A stretch of 64,000 nt of DNA from Bathynomus jamesi (GCA_023014485.1 JAJOZX010001871.1:32501-96500), one strand, 5' to 3'; positions 30,643 through 43,004 are shown, numbered from the stretch's first letter. Notes: generated by a model not told the origin, from the letters alone. A program made the numbers and translations.

Positions 30643-33600
30643 GGTGGGTCGATTTTCCACATGTTTTGAAATCGCAAGGTGAATAAGTGCCCAGTAGTTA
30701 GGTTTGGTTGAGAAATGAACCCAAAAAATTTTTTAGAGCAAACGGATAAGGGCCTGCTTGCGGATTTGCAATTAAAGTTTATGGTTTTTGACCCAATTTT
30801 TTTCATACGCGATAGGTAAACTCGTCATTTTTGAAGACGTAATATTAACTAATTAAGTATAGATGCAGCAACTCAATATCATTTTCTATCCCAAGAGGAG
30901 ACAATGCCTAATGTATATCATGTTTTAAGTGTAAAATGATAAAATTTCGTTGAAAGAACGCATTTTTGCTCATTTATTCACATATTTTGGCTACAAAACT
31001 TGAAAAAATACTTTCAAAAGGTGATAAATCCAAAAAATCACATTCTCATGTAAAAAGAAAAACTAGTCATATAAATCATCATAAGATTGAGAATAATGTC
31101 CTTTTGACATAAATGCAGGACGCATCTTCCTGCTCAGTACTTTAGTAAGGATACATCTGTGACGAGTTTCGAACCCGTACACGGTATGGGAAGCCTCTGT
31201 CACTAATTTCACAGTCCTCTCAACACTCTGAGAGTGAAAAGGCAAGTCTGGAATGTCTGGCTTAGTGTTAGTGTCCATGAATGACTGGATTTCTTCATCA
31301 GATAGGTGCTGTGTGGTAGGTGGTTCCATGACATCAGGGTCAATGAGGTCGATGAGCTCATGCTAGTGATTTGCATTCCAATTCACCTGGGGAATTTTCT
31401 TCCCTGCTTCCTGGTTGCTCTCCATTCTATAAATTGAAAATGAAAATATAAATGAAAATATAAATATAAATAAAAATGTAAATTTAAATGAAAAATAGTA
31501 CTCAAATATTGCCGTTTCAATAATACAAACAAATTACCCGCTTAAAGTGACAATTATAATATTTTTCCATATTTTTGGGAGAATAACTCAGCTTTGGCAA
31601 AAAAAAAAAAATAATAATTTACAAGAAGCGCAAAATTTACCTGTGTCTGAGAGTGAGTATAGTCTGGAGCCCAAGATTCCTGATTCTGTCTTCATCATCT
31701 TTCACCATGGCATAGAGGATGTTATCAGGTCGGAGGCAGAAAACATTACCCTGGATGTTCTGCTTTACAATGCATTCACATCATCAAATGGAATCAGCCT
31801 CAGTCGGCTGATAGCAGAAAAGAGGATGCGAGGAGAATCATGCAACTTAGAGGATGCCTTTATCTCAAACCATGCAGGAGCATAAACTCGAACAATGTAA
31901 TGGACCAACTTCTTCAAATTCAGATTTGGTCTGTTGTCTCTTGTGTACAAACAAAGAAGTCGTATGGCAAGAGTTAACCATCTTGCATGGTTAAGTGGAC
32001 CAATCTTCCAAGCAGCCCATCTCTCATCTACTCTTCCTGATCCGATCCCTCTGCAATACTCATACAGAAGCCTTTGATCATGACTGAGGTCTTTCAGTAC
32101 TTCCTCTGGAATGTACCCTTCAATGATTGGAGTTTCCACAGCTTCAAACTATACCTGAGGTTCATCCTAGATATCTTCTGCGCACCTTTGCCCAAGGGGC
32201 CCGCTGAAACTTCTTGGGCCAGTTGTCACTCCATCCACTTTTTTGAAGAGAGCTTTTAGTGGGAGTTCATTGTGATGCAGTGCGCAACCAATAGTGTGCA
32301 GTTTCCTCAAGTTTTACCACTAAACCACTCTTCCAGCCAGTGTTGTTTGCGGTATTATCAAGAAGAATGGCTCGGATACTTTCAAGGCTATTATATTCTT
32401 CAAGAACACTGAATGTCTCCTGAGCAAGGACCTCACCAGTGGCGCCTATAACAGGAATTGTTCTGTGGGTCAAGTAGGCGCCAGGAGATTTTCCATCTTC
32501 ATAGGTGAAGGTGAGGTGATGTTCTGCGTCAACACACTTTCTGAGAACAGTTTCCCCTTCAGGTGTCTCTATTTCTTTGTAAGTCATGGTATTCTCGTCA
32601 ACCTTCCCATCCACACCAACACAAATGAGCTGTGTCTTTTTCTCTGATTCCACACCCTCACTAACTACCCTAATTTGGGCTTTGGCCCCGTCTAATTTGC
32701 ACTTGTCAATCATGATGATTGATGTCAACTTCAGGTCTCAGTAGGTGTTTGATGTCATGGAGCAAGGCATTCCCAAGAGCTGCGCCCAGATTTGATGAAC
32801 ATTCACCTCTGACAAGTTCCATAGCATATCTGGGAAACTTTAAAAGGCTGTAGTCTCCTGAAGGCCTCTTCCTAGGCTGCCATTCATCATCATCTTCCTG
32901 AAAAATGGAAAATATTAATGCGTTTTCTGTTTATTTATTTTTTATTTAATTTATTTATTTATAATTATATACAATTAATATAAATAAAAGGAAACTAACC
33001 TCGCCACCAGATGAACTGCTTGTGAGTCCAGGCAACTCTGTAGGCTGTATGAAAGATCCTACTAGCTCAACTTCCTCCTGAGGTAGTACATGTTGCTGTC
33101 CTTGTTTGGCCTCCCTGTCTCTTTTGGCAGCAGCTGTGTCCACTGAAGACAGCTGGTATGCACCCTTAGGACCTGTTTTGGATCGCTGATCACGAAGGTA
33201 TGCGCTTTCTTCAAGTGGCACCTTTGCATTTCGAGGGCAAACACAGATGATGTGTTCTTGTGTACACTTGTCCTTCTTACAGTATACTCTTGAATCACTG
33301 CAAAGCAAAATATCCAAAGAACAGGAACAGGCAGAAATATCAAAAAGTTTGTCCAAGTTAGCCTCCAGATTTCGCTTGACACTTGCCTTAGCATGCTTGC
33401 GATTAATGTCTTTCACAAGAGTGAGTATGTCTTTAACCTTTCTGTCAATGGATTTGTCATTAATCAAAGGCAGCCTTGGATTCACTGAAGACCAAATGGA
33501 TTTTAAATCCTTGCTAACTTGCTGCACTAAGGCCCAAAATCTGCGCCAGGGTTAGCATGATTAAAGTCATAATAGTATTGAATCAGCTGCCTGTAAGTGC

Positions 33601-33868
33601 TTGGTTCTGTCATGAATAATTCAGAAGGACCACCTCCATACTTTTCTTCTTTTCTTTCGGGTCAGGTGTCTTGTTTTCGCTTTCGGCATTATTTACATCG
33701 GAAATTTTACGCATGAAGCGACAACAGGAAAAATTAAAAACTTAAAAGCTAAATTCGCATTCTGATCTTTTATCAAAATGCATTTCTTTGTGATTTTCAC
33801 ATTTCATAGATGAAACGACAACTACTGGATGTTTATTCGCTTTCTGGTACCAACTTCGACCACCCCTA
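30640..33868 (-). mobile_element. Element D: transposon of the same family as C and E
   Basis: 3229 bp between TAGGGTGGGTCGATTTTCC (left) and TAGGGGTGGTCGAAGTTGG (right, other strand). It lies in a (TA)n tract, so the 8-bp flanks (ATATATAT / ATATATAA) cannot prove a duplication. The gene is on the minus strand. The non-coding left part 30660-31060 is A/T-rich. Confidence 0.85.
31063..33613 (-). pseudogene. Element D transposase (C/D/E family), degraded
   Basis: Minus strand from about 33613: MTEPSTYRQLIQYYYDFNHA; (33527 down) LKSIWSSVNPRLPLINDKSI, LDKLFDISACSCSLDILLC, a Cys-rich patch with CTQEHIICVCPRNAKVP; (32728 down) IIMIDKCKLDGAKAQIR, DAEHHLTFTYEDGKSPGAYL, LLDNTANNTGWKSGLVVKLE; then one frame over CALHHNELPLKALFKKVDG and TTGPRSFSGPLG; (32139 down) LSHDQRLLYEYCRGI, HARWLTLAIRLLCLYTRD, VRVYAPAWFEIKASS; (31329 down) LPFHSQSVERTVKLVTEAS. 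Order equals C and E. Frame changes near 33540, 32860, 32290, 32150 and 31400 make it non-functional. A 60-bp A/T-rich gap at 32920-33000 could be a small intron or insertion. Confidence 0.78.
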
Positions 33869-33892
33869 ATATATAATATATATATATACAAA

Positions 33893-34392
33893 CGGGGATT
33901 ATTCCTGAAGACTTCAAATTAGCTAACGTCACGCCTATTTTTAAAAAAGGCGACTGCGCAGTAGCTAGCAATTATAGGCCCATTAGCTTAACGTCAATTG
34001 TCGGTAAACTTTTGGAATCCGTAGTTAGGGATCGTATTATCGATCACTTATAAAGTAGAGATTTGATTAATAGGAGTCAGCATGGGTTTCGACGCCATAG
34101 GTCTTGTTTAACTAATTTGTTAGAATTTTATAACGAAATAGTGTGCGAATACGATAGGCATAGAGCGGCTGACGTTATTTATTTAGATTTTAAAAAGGCG
34201 TTCGATACAGTTCCGCATAGGAGACTAATTGTGAAGGTTAAAGCGCACGGTATACGCGGTCAGGTAGCTAACTGGTTAGAAGAATGGCTTCGTGCTAGGA
34301 GGCAGAGGGTCGTAGTTAATGGTAGTGAATCCGGGTGGTTAGATGTAGGTAGCGGTGTCCCACAGGGTTCAGTGTTAGGCCCATTGCTTTCC
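33893..34392 (+). pseudogene. CR1-like reverse transcriptase fragment
   Basis: Reads GIIPEDFKLANVTPIFKKGD, NYRPISLTSIVGKLLESVV, a stop near 34052, then NRSQHGFRRHRSCLTNLLEF, ADVIYLDFKKAFDTVPHRRL, QRVVVNGSESGWLDVGSGVP and QGSVLGPLLS, where coding ends abruptly at 34392. It is close in sequence to the RT start of the CR1-like element at the window's left edge (NVTPIFKKGD, NYRPISLTSVVGKLLE) and covers the part that lies outside the window there. The catalytic YADD box is missing. Confidence 0.85.
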
Positions 34393-35037
34393 CACTCTTT
34401 GGGACCGGAATGAAATGGGAATGACTGAGTGGGATGATACTTCTAAGAACCAACTTCGCGGTCTCTATGGGGTTGGCACGACCACTGAATTTGGGACCGA
34501 AGACACAAATTATACACACAAAGATACAAAGAAATCACCACCGGGAATAAGGTACCACCGAAACTTTAGCTATCCACTGTTACCCATCATGACAACATTA
34601 CGGGTATACCTTTAATGGTACGTCAGGTGAGACCAAAGTCTCCATTTCCACATCAAAAAACCGCTTCCATTGGCCTCTGTTTCCCGTTAACTCTTGCGCA
34701 ACATTTATATCAACACCAGATATCATTCACTAATCACTAATATTTAAAAACTTTTTATACTTTTAAAAACAGGTAACAATACAGTAGTTTTAATAGTTTT
34801 ACAGTAAATGGTACCAGATATCGGTCACCAGTAGTTTGTTCCAGCAATGTATATCGAAAATTTCTTTTAATATTACTGTAAATCATTGTTGTTTGGTTTG
34901 GTTGATTAAAAGCTCTTGAAACTATTGATCACATTCCTTTTTCATCTTTTGTGGATTATCTTATTTACGGTTCAGATTCGTGTCATTGAAATTTTGACAC
35001 GCACATATCTATCTCTCTGTCTATCTATCTATCCATA

Positions 35038-35040
<3 letters not shown>
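34393..35040. other. No gene seen
   Basis: No coding sign. From 34400 to 34640 the DNA has a balanced base content (GGTCTCTATGGGGTTGGCAC), so it may be a repeat I do not recognise. Ends at a (TA)n tract, 35046-35088. Confidence 0.5.
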
Positions 35041-35088
<48 letters not shown>

Positions 35089-35090
<2 letters not shown>

Positions 35091-35460
35091 GTTGAGTGCG
35101 GGGTTTCTCCCGGGGTGACGCCTCCCGGTCGCCTCTGTGGTTAGTTAAAGTTCGTGCATGAGTGGCAACGTTGTTTGAGACGAGCGATGGAACATACTTA
35201 GACAATGGACATTGTGACGATGGGTATCGTACCCCAAATGTTTTTCATAATCGGAATGTTACACAGATAATTTTGCAATCCGCAGTAAGTTCACAAACTA
35301 TTAAATTCACAAATAGCAATGACACAACGATGCTTTCGTAGCGTGATCGTTTTCGCACAATTTTACACACACACCGGTTGTTACAATTGGAATGATAGCG
35401 TGGTCATTTTTTTTTTGGTGTTTCTTTGTATAATAATTTACTCACTCCTCAGCTAAGTAA
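35089..35460. repeat. Possible repeat related to 52190-52400
   Basis: GGGTTTCTCCCGGGGTGACG here and GGGTTTCTCCCCAGGGGTGG near 52200; both are followed about 250 bp later by ACACACAC, TGTTACAATT and GGTAGCGTG/GATAGCGTG. No protein. Could be solo LTRs or an unnamed repeat. Confidence 0.45.
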
Positions 35461-35698
35461 GGATGTTTTACCTCCTAAAAGATCCAACAGTTGAAATTAG
35501 ATTTTAACATATATGATGAACTTTAAACTCTTTCCCCCTCAGCTTCAGAGAGGGGGGGGACATGGTTTAAAAGGTCAATATTAGGGGGAAGATAATGTAA
35601 CAGGTTTTATTTATCTTATTTACATAATAGAATTTTTAAGATATGTATATAAGATACATATCTTCAAAATTCTATTATATTCTATCATATTTCAAGGT

Positions 35699-35907
35699 TT
35701 ATAGAGAACCATTATTTACATTGTATAAAATTTGAATGCCCTGTTAGGTCAACTGTACGCCCTTGACGATTGGTTAGGTTTAGTCGTTATATTTTCATTA
35801 AAACTAACGCAAATATCACGACTAAACCTAACCACTCGTCAAGGGTGTACAGTTGACCTAACCGGGCATTCAAATTTTATCCTATGTAAATAATGGTTCT
35901 CTATTTA
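35699..35907. repeat. TTAGG-core foldback (ATAGAGAACCATTATTTACA ends)
   Basis: Palindrome of about 209 bp: outer ATAGAGAACCATTATTTACA and mirror; inside GAATGCCCTGTTAGGTCAAC, TTGACGATTGGTTAGG and mirror. No coding. Confidence 0.85.
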
Positions 35908-35928
35908 TTATGGGTTTAGGATCACCTG

Positions 35929-36121
35929 AAGATCAGGGCCCCTAGCCTTCTTTAGTTAGCTTTATAAGGCTAACTAACGAAAATATCACGACCTAACCTA
36001 ACCAATCGTTAGGTCAACTGTACGCCTTTGATGATTGGCTAGGTTAGGTCGTGATATTTTCGTTAGTTAGCCTTATAAAGTTAACTGAAGAAGGCTAGAG
36101 GCCCTGATCTTCAGTTGATCC
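35929..36121. repeat. TTAGG-core foldback (GGATCACCTGAAGATCAGG ends)
   Basis: Arms of about 95 bp: GGATCACCTGAAGATCAGGG, CCTTCTTTAGTTAG, ATATCACGACCTAACCTAAC, then mirror. The same design is at 36468, 38275, 55080, 58330 and 58727. Confidence 0.88.
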
Positions 36122-36467
36122 TATGTTTGCAATAAATAATAAATTTGTTATTGTTTTCGTATATTATTTTGGTTAATTTGCAGAGTTTAAACTTTGCGGG
36201 GAAGATATAGTTGAAAAGATCAACAATGGGGTGGTGATTGTTGAAAAGAGTATGTTGGTGGGAAAATAGTTTAAAAGATCCCAACTGTTATGAAACAAAA
36301 ATGTTTTAAAAATTAATCTTAAGTTTCATATTTTGAATTAAATTTATGTTATATAGTGTTAGAAAGAAGAATAGACCGAACGGAAAGGGAATAGACCTAG
36401 TGGGAAATGGGATAGGCCAATGGAGAAAGAATACTCGTAGGTCTAGGGCGGGACAAGAACAAAATCT

Positions 36468-36569
36468 GGATCACCTGAAGATCAGGGTCCCCAGCCTTCT
36501 TTACTTAGCTTTAGTTAGTCTTATAAAGCTAACTAAAGAAGACTAGGGGCCCTGATCTTCAGGTGATCC
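36468..36569. repeat. Short foldback with GGATCACCTGAAGATCAGG ends, core deleted
   Basis: 102 bp; the arms reach only AGCTTTAGTTAG, with no TTAGG core. This shows that outer ends and core can exist separately. Confidence 0.85.
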
Positions 36570-36895
36570 CAAAAGCCTAGTGCTTGAAAAGAATTCCCCT
36601 TTAGCGTGCGTGCCTTAGGGGAGAGTTAAACTGAATTTACTACCATAGCTAGCTAGCTCTCTCTGTGTGTGTGTGTGTGTGACTCTTTGACTACGACTCT
36701 GTTTCGTCTTCATTGGGGTCTGCCAGGTATCATGCGCCTCTAGCAAGAATATCTTTGGAGCTTTATTTTCCACGATCCTGGAACTTACAAACATTTTTAA
36801 ATACATCCTATTTAAGGAATTCCAGATTCCTTACTGTTCTGTATTACTAAACTAACCTATTTGACCTATTTAACAATATTTTATTTTTTAATTAT
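36570..36895. other. No gene seen
   Basis: Only a (GT)n run at 36663-36680. Confidence 0.5.
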
Positions 36896-37035
36896 ACAAG
36901 GTGTCATCAAATTATGCTTCATAAATTAGTGTACTTATTCAGGACGTGAAAGTGAACAAAAAAGTTCCGATGAACATAAATCCACAATCGCTTCGTTTCC
37001 AAGATACATTACTTTTTTGGGGTTTACTTACGCTT
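36896..37035. mobile_element. IS630/mariner-like element end (fragment)
   Basis: AAGGTGTCATCAAATTATGC, TTAGTGTACTTATTCAGGAC, AAAAGTTCCGATGAACATAA and CTTCGTTTCCAAGATACATT are typical of the non-coding ends of IS630-type elements of this style. No transposase and no second end were recognised nearby. Confidence 0.4.
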
Positions 37036-37132
37036 TCGTAAGGTAGTGGGGGTTCCATTAAAAAATTTAGAGAAAACAGTTCTTTACCCTGTACAATAAT
37101 TATTTTTTTAATTTCACTCGCGTTAGGGTTTT

Positions 37133-37440
37133 AATTAGTGGTGAACCGATTAATTGGCATCGGCATCAGCAGAATCGGACATTTTTATGCTTCAGCATCA
37201 ACCAAATTTAGCCAATTTTCTCACCGATTCTTTGAAATTTTAAAATTTTCATTACAAAAGAAAATCTAAATTTAGAGAAAAATGAACAGACAAAAAACAC
37301 TATTTATGATAATTTATACTCATTTCAGAGTGTAATTACAGTATATAAAAATAATTTCAGAAAAAGGCAAAGCTTAATAAGTTAAGTTGCCAATAAATTT
37401 ACATTTTCTTTAACTAGCCAATCTCTAAATATTATAAACT
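37133..37440. repeat. hAT-type terminal region (fragment)
   Basis: AGTGGTGAACCGATTAATTG and GCATCGGCATCAGCAGAATC are like hAT ends with repeated CGATTAATCGG-type subterminal sites. A reversed relative is near 57842 (AGAGATGTACTGATTCCAAA, GCCGATGCCGATGC). No transposase between them can be tied to these ends. Confidence 0.4.
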
Positions 37441-37459
37441 ACTGTAATTTCCTACTCTA

Positions 37460-37886
37460 CAGAGTGTTCGAAAAGTCCCGTCACCCCCTACAAAATGTAC
37501 TGTACATATTGTAATACCAATTTTGTTTTTGTGTGATTAGCTGACATTTTTTTTTTCTTTTCCAGGTATTAGAGTTGTGAACAATGGCAGACCAGTCCAC
37601 TTACACTCTGGAGGAAAAGATAGTGATGAGCACGTGGGCTCATAAAAGGTCACATACTGGCAAAACGATGCATGATATCCAGAATGATTTCAACGCAAGA
37701 TTCAATAAGGCTGCACCACCAAACAAGACGGTATTACACTGGGAGAAAAAGCTGTTTGAAACTGGCTCCATCAAGGACAGATCATGGTCAGGAAGACCAA
37801 CAACGCGAGCAGAACAATGTGAAGGTGTGATTGCATCGGTGGCTTGTTCACCAAAAAAAAAAATCACTTCGGAAACGAACACCCTG
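37460..37886 (+). mobile_element. IS630/mariner-like element carrying only a transposase N-terminus
   Basis: Ends TACAGAGTGTTCGAAAAGTC and, mirrored, TACAGGGTGTTCGTTTCCGA; both begin at TA. The coding part starts at 37584, MADQSTYTLEEKIVMSTWAH, with TVLHWEKKLFETGSIKDRSW and SGRPTT, the helix-turn-helix (DUF4817-like) half of the transposase. After CSPKKKITSE the sequence runs into the right end, so the catalytic half is deleted. Confidence 0.85.
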
Positions 37887-38049
37887 TATATTAATAATAA
37901 TTCTACATTAAGTTGTATTTTATAATTTATATATTAAACCATCTTATTGCGTTGACTTTTTTGTATTTTAATAACTTTATGAACCTAAATTTTATATCCA
38001 CCTTTTTATTTAAATTGGCCACCAAGGACTTGAAATCTTAATGAAATTT

Positions 38050-38548
38050 GGATCACTTTAACATTGCTTCCCAGTGTATATCACTAACACATTGCTTCCC
38101 AGTATTTATCACTAACATATTGCTTCCCAAATATAGACATTACACAACCAATTACAGTTACATTACAATAGTTTATAATATTTAGAGATTAGCTAGTCGA
38201 GAAAATGTAAATTTATGGACAACTTAACTTATTATGCTTTGCCATTTTTTGTGAATGTAAAATATTTGGATCACCTGAAGATCAGGGCCCCCAGCCTTCT
38301 TTAGTTAGCCTTATAAGGCTAACTAACGAAACTATCACGACCTAACCTAACCAATCGTTAGGTCAACTGTACGGCTGTACACCCTTGACGATTGGTTAGG
38401 TTAGGTCGTGATATTTTCGTTAGTTAGCCTAGATTACCAACCTCTTTCTAACTAACCAACCTTTCTCTTTTTAACATATTGCTTCCCAGTGTTAATCACT
38501 TTAACATATTGCTTCCCGAATGCTTTGGGAAGCATGTTAACGTGATCC
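38050..38548 (+). mobile_element. MITE J, copy 1 (GGATCACTTTAACATATTGC ends)
   Basis: Left GGATCACTTTAACATTGC, right mirror (GCATGTTAACGTGATCC). Inside: three 31-bp units with ATTGCTTCCCAGT (38055-38130), a unique arm, a GGATCACCTGAAG/TTAGG core (38272-38440), and reversed ATTGCTTCCC units. It aligns, inverted, with 58178-59154. Confidence 0.85.
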
Positions 38549-38778
38549 CATTTTTTTAATGTATTTTGGTGTGTTCTGTTCAAATATGACCTTCATATTT
38601 TGCGCAAATGAACCGAAACAAAGTTATGAAACATTAAAGTTTTCTTATGTTTTGGTTCATTTTCACTAGAAATGAAGGTTATATATGAACCAAATACCAA
38701 AATACATTAGAAAAATGTATTTTGAATATTAACAAAAACCAAACGGGCTAGGAATATATATATATATATATATATATT

Positions 38779-39617
38779 TCAGCTATTACGGTACTGAAAA
38801 AGAGAAGACCTAAAATCCATGGAATATTATATCCGAAATGGACAGGAAATTCAGAGAAATTCCAGAGCAAAAGATTTAGGGGTTTAAGTACAGATGATGC
38901 GAAATTTGAAACAAAATAAGATAACGGTAAACAGAGCAGAGAGAAAAACGGGTCAGATATTGAGACCCTTTAAACGAAGGGATAGGAATGTAATGATTCC
39001 TCTACTGAAAACCCTGATAATACCCAAATTGGAATACTGCTCTGTCCTAACATCCCCATATAAAAAAGAAGACATTAGACAGCTGGAGGGGATCCAAAGA
39101 AGCTTCACAGCCAAGATCAATGGGTGCAAAGAACTAAATTACTGGGAAAGGTTACGAGAACTAGACCTATATTCACTGGAAACGAGAAGACAGGGATACA
39201 CCATTATTTACACTTGGAAAATAATGGAGAAACTAGTCCCTAATCTTACTCTGAATCCTATAACTCCCCAAACAACGGTGGAAAGTAGAAGCGGTAGACT
39301 GTGTCGTATTCCCAAATTGAAGGCGAGACATGGAACATCCTTAACCCTGAAAGAAAATAGTTTTGTAGTGAGAGAACCAAAACTGTTTAATCAGTTGCCC
39401 AAAGACCTAAGAAACACGAAGGGAGTTGTAGTGGAAATCTTCAAAAGAAGACTAGACGCCTGGCTCAGAACAATCCCCGATGAGTCGGGCGTACCTGCTA
39501 TGTGAGGTGGAGAGCGCAAGAATCCAACTCACTACTTCACCAGGCCAAATCGAGAGGAGGGGCAACAAGCTTGACTTTCGCGAAATGAGAAATCATCGCG
39601 CGAAACCTTTGTAAGGT

Positions 39618-39618
<1 letters not shown>
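38779..39618 (+). pseudogene. LINE-1a 3' part, second copy
   Basis: Begins at TTTCAGCTATTACGG directly after (TA)n, so it is 5'-truncated. A stop at 38884, then a 203-codon frame 38894-39505: RDRNVMIPLLKTLIIPKLEY, LEGIQRSFTAKINGCKELNY, WKIMEKLVPNLTLNP, LKARHGTSLTLKENSFVVRE and DAWLRTIPDESGVPAM. It is the RT thumb and C-terminus of LINE-1a and shows what the copy at 6959-7620 looked like. The tail ends GTAAGGTAAGG, then (TA)n. Confidence 0.85.
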
Positions 39619-39667
<49 letters not shown>

Positions 39668-39837
39668 TAACTTAATCTAACCTAACCTTAACCGTGTGTT
39701 CTCCGATTGCGTGTGCTAACCCAGACCCCCTCATGATAATATATACGTACTAAACTTGGTAATTATTGAATGTCAATGTGAATGTTGGTGAAACATGCAA
39801 TAATAATAACACAGTTATTACTGATTAGTAATTTTTG

Positions 39838-40093
39838 GGGTATTTCCTTTTATACCGGACCCCAGACTTTTTGCCGAAAATATCACAACTTAACCTAACC
39901 AACTGTCAAGGGCATACAGTTGACCTAACAGGAAACACCGGTTTTTCTGTTATTATTAGTAATAATCTTTTAGTGTCATTATGTACAAACAAGAAATACG
40001 GTTAGGTCAACTGTATGCCCTTGACAATTGGTTAGGTTAAGTTGTGATATTTTCGGCAAAAAGTCTGTTGTCCGGATAACAGGAAAGTACCAG
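39838..40093. mobile_element. MITE K, copy 1 (GGTACTTTCCT...CCGGAC ends)
   Basis: Ends GGGTATTTCCTTTTATACCG and GACCCCAGACTTTTTG at the left, mirrored as CAAAAAGTCTGTTGTCCGG and ATAACAGGAAAGTACC at the right. Inner arms carry the TTAGG core. Related element at 52627-52853. Confidence 0.8.
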
Positions 40094-40488
40094 TTTTTGT
40101 TTTCTAGAAATATTTCTAGGTGAACTTTTTTCCGGAAACTATACATAATTCTGCATGTTTTTTCCATACTTAGAAACTGCAGACTTTTCAGTTTGGTGCC
40201 CACCACTAGAATTAAAATTAGTTATAACCACCATGTGTGCTTTTTTCCGCTGATTTCAAAATATATAATTTCTTTTCCAATAAATGAATAATAAAAAAGT
40301 TACAGCCCTTTAACGTTTGAATTTCATACATTTAATTTGTCTATTCTTCAAAAATTTTACGATAATTTGCATTGAAAATTGGCTATCTTATTCTTAGTTC
40401 GCGAAAGACCTAAGCTATACATTCGTGACACTTTTAAAACAAAAGGAACAGAATGGAAGACTGGAATATTAAAAAATAATTACAAACT

Positions 40489-40590
40489 AACGAAAATATC
40501 AAACTTAACCTAACCAATCGTCAAGGGCGTACAGTTGACCTAACTGGGCATTCAATTAACCTAACCGGGAATTCAGTTGACCTAACCAGT
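40489..40590. repeat. Single arm of the TTAGG-core repeat
   Basis: ACTAACGAAAATATCA, CTTAACCTAACCAATCGTCA, then two 21-bp GACCTAACCGGGCATTCA-like units. The mirror arm is absent. Confidence 0.75.
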
Positions 40591-40634
40591 TGGTCAATTT
40601 TAATGTTAATATATATATATATATATATATATAT

Positions 40635-41903
40635 TAGTGATGTAGCGGATGTCATTTTTTTCACATCCGCGGATGCGGATGTTTGATTTCAACATCCGCG
40701 GATGCGGATGTCTACATTTTCGTTATTTTTTAGGATATATTCGAGATTTGTTGTGTTTAACGTATATAATAAGTTACTATATAGAGAGAGCTGTAGCTAT
40801 AATGTAGTATAATTGATTAATTGTACAATAATTGCTGTACTTTTCTCTGAACATATAAAATAATATCAAGCATCTAACTAATATAGAAATCAATTAGTGA
40901 ATTCGTCTGCAAATAAATTCGTTATATTTTGTTGAGTTTCAGCCACAATTAGAAACCATAATTGTGTTACCAGGATGCGGGACGTGAACCCAACTCAAAT
41001 GCACCCCCACCGACCTCTTTCCCCAACCTCCACCCTTATAGAAAGAGATCTTTAATTAGCTCGATAACTATTTATATTAAGTTTAAAGTTTTATTAGGCA
41101 TATTTATAAATGAGTAATTAAAATAAAGTAAACTAAGATGTTCATCGTTTAATGTTCAAACTTAATTATAGGAAGGTTATGCTTAAGGAACATTAATTTT
41201 TCTGCCTTTTCTGCTGCCAGTCTGTTTCTCTTTTCATCATATATTAATCCAGCACTGCTAAATAATCTCTCGCTTGGTACGTTTGTTGAAGGACAGGCTA
41301 AATGTTTCCTTGCAAGTTTACTCAAGTATGGATAGATATTCTGCGTATTTTTCCACCAACTAATAGGATTGTCACATGCAGCCAGGCGTTTTTCTTGGTG
41401 ATAGCTCTCGATCATTTTTAATACATCTTTTGACATCGCGTAGGTCTCGTCTTTGCTGCTTGACTCAAGAAACTGAGACACAGATTCTGTGATAGATTTG
41501 CTTGTTGAAGGTGTTGGTTCTGTCATTGAAACTTTTATTCTTTTGGTGGGTGGCGAAGCGACAGATTCAAGAGATTGAAGCTCTTCAACTGCTTTGCCAA
41601 GTGATGATTTAACTCGTTCTAATGTACTAGGTGAAAATAACTTAGCTTTGTAACGTGGATCTAAGTAGGTTGCAAGAGAGTAACTTCATACAAGAACAGC
41701 CTCTCGTCTTGTCGCTTGCATCACTTTTGCGCACAATGAACTAGTTCTATTAATATAGTAGAATTTGATAATTTCCGCTTATTAATGACATTTTATCTCA
41801 ACGGTCCACATCCGCACGACATCCGCAGTCCAAAGTGCGGATGCGGGTGCGAAAATGTGCGGATGTTCCGCGGATGCGGATGCGGATGTGACCTACATCA
41901 CTA
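40635..41903 (-). mobile_element. Deleted hAT element with GCGGATGT subterminal repeats
   Basis: 1269 bp. Ends TAGTGATGTAGCGGATGTCA and TAGTGATGTAGGTCACATCC (other strand). Both flanks read ATATATAT, compatible with an 8-bp duplication but inside (TA)n. Both ends carry many CATCCGCGGATGCGGATG units, likely binding sites. Only the C-terminal part of the transposase remains. Confidence 0.88.
41149..41680 (-). pseudogene. hAT transposase C-terminal dimerisation domain (ZBED-like)
   Basis: Minus strand from about 41680, a degraded lead-in (LDPRYKAKLFSPSTLERVKS), then 41526-41149: NPISWWKNTQNIYPYLSKLA, HLACPSTNVPSERLFSSAGL, DEKRNRLAAEKAEKLMFLKH. PSTNVPSERLFSSAG is the hallmark of hAT dimerisation domains. 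BED finger and catalytic part are missing, so it could at most interfere with or bind an intact transposase. Confidence 0.88.
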
Positions 41904-41925
41904 ATATATATATATATATATATAT

Positions 41926-42942
41926 ATGTAAAAATGAACAATGAATAATCAATATCACTGGTCTGCGTTTGAAATTTTTTTTCCTGAGGTCAAGGTTTTT
42001 TTAGTTGTTCTTTTATAAATTTTGCATGCTGAATTCGAAAATGTAACTCATTTTGCTCAATCAGGTCAGGTTTTTATGCTATCTCAATTTTTAAAAAATA
42101 GATAATTCGAAAATAATCGTTATGAAATTAGCAAGTTTATTTTTTTAAAACGTACTTAAATTGACAGAAAATGTACAAAGTATATAAAAAAATGGTACAC
42201 GAGTACAGTTAATGTGGACGAAAGGGCTTTCTCAAAGACTTTCGTCTGTGTTCCACAGCTGGAACATCTCTCTTGAGGCACCAGCAGTAGTCCGCGAGCA
42301 TGTTCACATCCCAGCGGCCCTGGTACCTCTCTTCCATCACTCGAATATCCTGGTGGAAGCGCTCTCCTTGCTCCTCGCTGACATCACCGCAGTTGTCCGG
42401 AAAGTAGTCTAAATGCGAGCTGAGAAAATGCATCTTTATGGACATACGTGCACCAAGAGCCTGGAAGCTCTGCAGGAGCTCCTCGACAACACGTTCGTAC
42501 TCTGGACTTCGGTGGTTGCCCAGAAAATTCGTGACAATGGACTTGAATGCGAGCCAGGCATTGATCTCATTGTCCTCCAGACTTTCGTCGAATTGAGCAT
42601 CTTTCACTAGCTCCCTGATCTGAGGGCAGTCAAAAATACCTGCTTTCAGTTTGCCCTCACTGACGCGTGGAAATTTCTGATTCAGGAAAGCGAAAGCTCG
42701 GCTTTGTTGAGTGCTCTGACGAAATTCTTCATAAGTCCGAGCTTGATGTGCAGCGGCGGAAGTAGAATCATCTGCGGATTCATGAGAGCGTGTGACAGAA
42801 CGTTGTGCGAACCTGGTTCCAGGCCACGTCTTGCTGGCCAGTCGCGTTGTACGTAGTGTTGCTTGTCTGCTCGGCTGTCCCACAGACAGAGAAAACAGGG
42901 GTATTTGGTGTAGCCGCCTTGTAGACCCAGCACTAGGGCTAT

Positions 42943-43004
<62 letters not shown>

